From the NCBI GenBank assembly GCA_937874965.1, contig CALNCD010000180.1, forward strand, positions 1-5,709: DNA of 5,709 bases, in the 5' to 3' direction. The translations under genes and the position numbers were made by a program. The notes under the pieces were generated by a model. That model was not told the origin of the DNA and did not search any database. It saw only the letters and a program-made list of their open reading frames with translations. The stretch comes from an uncultured Erysipelotrichaceae bacterium (GTDB taxonomy: Bacteria > Bacillota_I > Bacilli_A > Erysipelotrichales > Erysipelotrichaceae). Shown here one piece after another: positions 4,956 through 5,709 of the stretch; within the stretch, counting starts at the first letter, position 1; each line of letters opens with the position of its first letter.

Positions 4956-5618
4956 ATGAATGACAATGAAAAACTGTTCTTTGATGCATGTGCACAGGGT
5001 AATGCGCAGATTGTGAATGATTTGCTTGGTCAGGGCGTTGATGTCAATCTGGTCAATGGCGAGTTCAGGACCGGTTTGATGCGGGCGAGCAAGCGCGGAA
5101 ATACGGATGTCGTCCTTGTTCTTTTGAAACATCATGCGAATCCCAATCTGCTGGACTTCAATCATAAAACAGCTTTGATGGGTGCAGCAAAGAAGGGACA
5201 TGATGCAATTGTGAATGCCCTTATCCATGCTTCGGTCAATATCCAGGACAATAACGGACGTACGGCATTGATGCGTGCTGCCTTTCTGGGGCACTATGAG
5301 GTGGTATTGCTGCTGCTTGACGCAGATGGTGATGTCAATCTCGGTGACAGTATGGGGAGAACTGCTCTGATGGAGGCCTGCTTGACCTATCGCATGGATA
5401 TCATCAAGTTGTTGCTTGATCGGGGTGCTGATGTCAATGCCCGTGATATTAATGGGTGCAGTGCACTGATGCGTGCCAGTTATTCCGGCTATGTTGAATT
5501 GGTGAAGTATCTTCTTGATCATGGTGCGGATAAAGAACTGACGGACCATGAGGGGCAAAAAGCAATTCATTACGTGCGCGACTATAATTTTGATACGCTT
5601 AAGCCGTATTTGAAGTAG
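4956..5618 (+). CDS. Ankyrin-repeat protein
   Basis: The product is 220 residues made almost wholly of ankyrin repeats, with no signal peptide or membrane helix, so probably cytosolic. Start ATG 4956 is chosen for GAGGAGG (4941-4947), 8 nt upstream; the in-frame TTG at 4911 lies in the terminator loop. An N-terminal capping repeat (about 1-35) is followed by five repeats of about 33 residues, each opening with a T-A-L-M-like turn (T-G-L-M, T-A-L-M three times, S-A-L-M) and most carrying a G-A-D-V-N-like hairpin. A partial C-terminal cap ends the chain. Ankyrin arrays bind other proteins, so this is likely an adaptor or inhibitor rather than an enzyme. The EF-G-like gene starts 8 bp after the stop, so the two form an operon, and the GTPase or the ribosome is a reasonable but unproven partner. 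Expression must pass the upstream terminator or come from an unseen promoter. Confidence 0.9.
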   Translation: MNDNEKLFFDACAQGNAQIVNDLLGQGVDVNLVNGEFRTGLMRASKRGNTDVVLVLLKHHANPNLLDFNHKTALMGAAKKGHDAIVNALIHASVNIQDNNGRTALMRAAFLGHYEVVLLLLDADGDVNLGDSMGRTALMEACLTYRMDIIKLLLDRGADVNARDINGCSALMRASYSGYVELVKYLLDHGADKELTDHEGQKAIHYVRDYNFDTLKPYLK

Positions 5619-5626
5619 GAGGAGCT

Positions 5627-5709
5627 ATGAGAGACTATCGTGCACATGAAATCCGTAATATTGCTGTTTTAGGGCATAGCGGAAGCGGAAAATCGACAGT
5701 TATGGAAGC
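5627..5709 (+). CDS. EF-G-like translational GTPase, N-terminus (cut by window end)
   Basis: Only 27 complete codons are present, from ATG 5627 behind AGGAGGAG (5617-5624), which overlaps the stop of the ankyrin gene. The sequence M-R-D-Y through E-I-R-N-I-A-V-L-G-H-S-G-S-G-K-S-T places a P-loop (G-H-S-G-S-G-K-S, about 16-23) close to the start. The R-N-I-A-V-L-G-H lead-in is characteristic of elongation factor G and Tet(M)-like factors. The S-G-S-G-K-S form, where canonical EF-G has I-D-A-G-K-T, points to the EF-G2/FusA-paralogue group rather than the main translocase. Family assignment from so few residues is likely but not certain; another P-loop GTPase is the alternative. It is cotranscribed with the ankyrin gene. 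Confidence 0.7.
   Translation, partial: MRDYRAHEIRNIAVLGHSGSGKSTVME

Noticed and set aside
4890..5570. Long open frame on the minus strand opposite the ankyrin gene
   Set aside because: It is a shadow of repeated codons in the ankyrin gene, has no ribosome binding site, and its conceptual protein resembles no family.

Overview
The window looks like chromosomal DNA of a low-to-mid-GC Gram-positive bacterium (Bacillota; an Erysipelotrichia-like or clostridial relative is my guess). The grounds are strong AGGAGG-type ribosome binding sites, TATAAT-type -10 boxes, A/T-flanked intrinsic terminators, a RelQ-type small alarmone synthetase and a CcpA-like cre palindrome. No rRNA, tRNA, insertion sequence, CRISPR array or phage gene was seen.

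Layout. Positions 1-1535 (+) hold the end of a cell-envelope acylation operon: the C-terminal part of an MBOAT membrane O-acyltransferase, then a membrane-anchored SGNH/DltD-like partner. A bidirectional terminator (1512-1552) ends this operon and also the convergent gene, an Sfp-type phosphopantetheinyl transferase (minus strand, 2109-1543). Divergent from that gene, with its own extended -10 promoter, is a RelQ-type (p)ppGpp synthetase (2218-2868). Next, after a 145-bp gap, comes a two-gene unit with an ATGA stop/start overlap: a shortened receiver-LytTR protein (3014-3595) and an OLD/AAA15-like ABC-fold protein (3592-4737). The three key nucleotide-hydrolysis motifs of the ABC-fold protein are all altered, so it looks like a pseudo-ATPase.

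The last unit starts with a cre-overlapped promoter (4791-4806). It is followed by an unlisted 22-codon ORF with a perfect Shine-Dalgarno sequence (4827-4895), a strong intrinsic terminator directly after its stop codon (4897-4928), an ankyrin-repeat protein (4956-5618), and the start of an EF-G-like translational GTPase (5627 to the window end). The order leader peptide, terminator, then downstream genes resembles transcription attenuation, which is known for ribosome-linked genes such as tet(M).

The best candidates for something undescribed are the translationally coupled LytTR/pseudo-ATPase pair and the leader-peptide/terminator element ahead of the ankyrin/EF-G-like pair. Both are read from sequence alone. 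Expression, structure and conservation could not be tested here.
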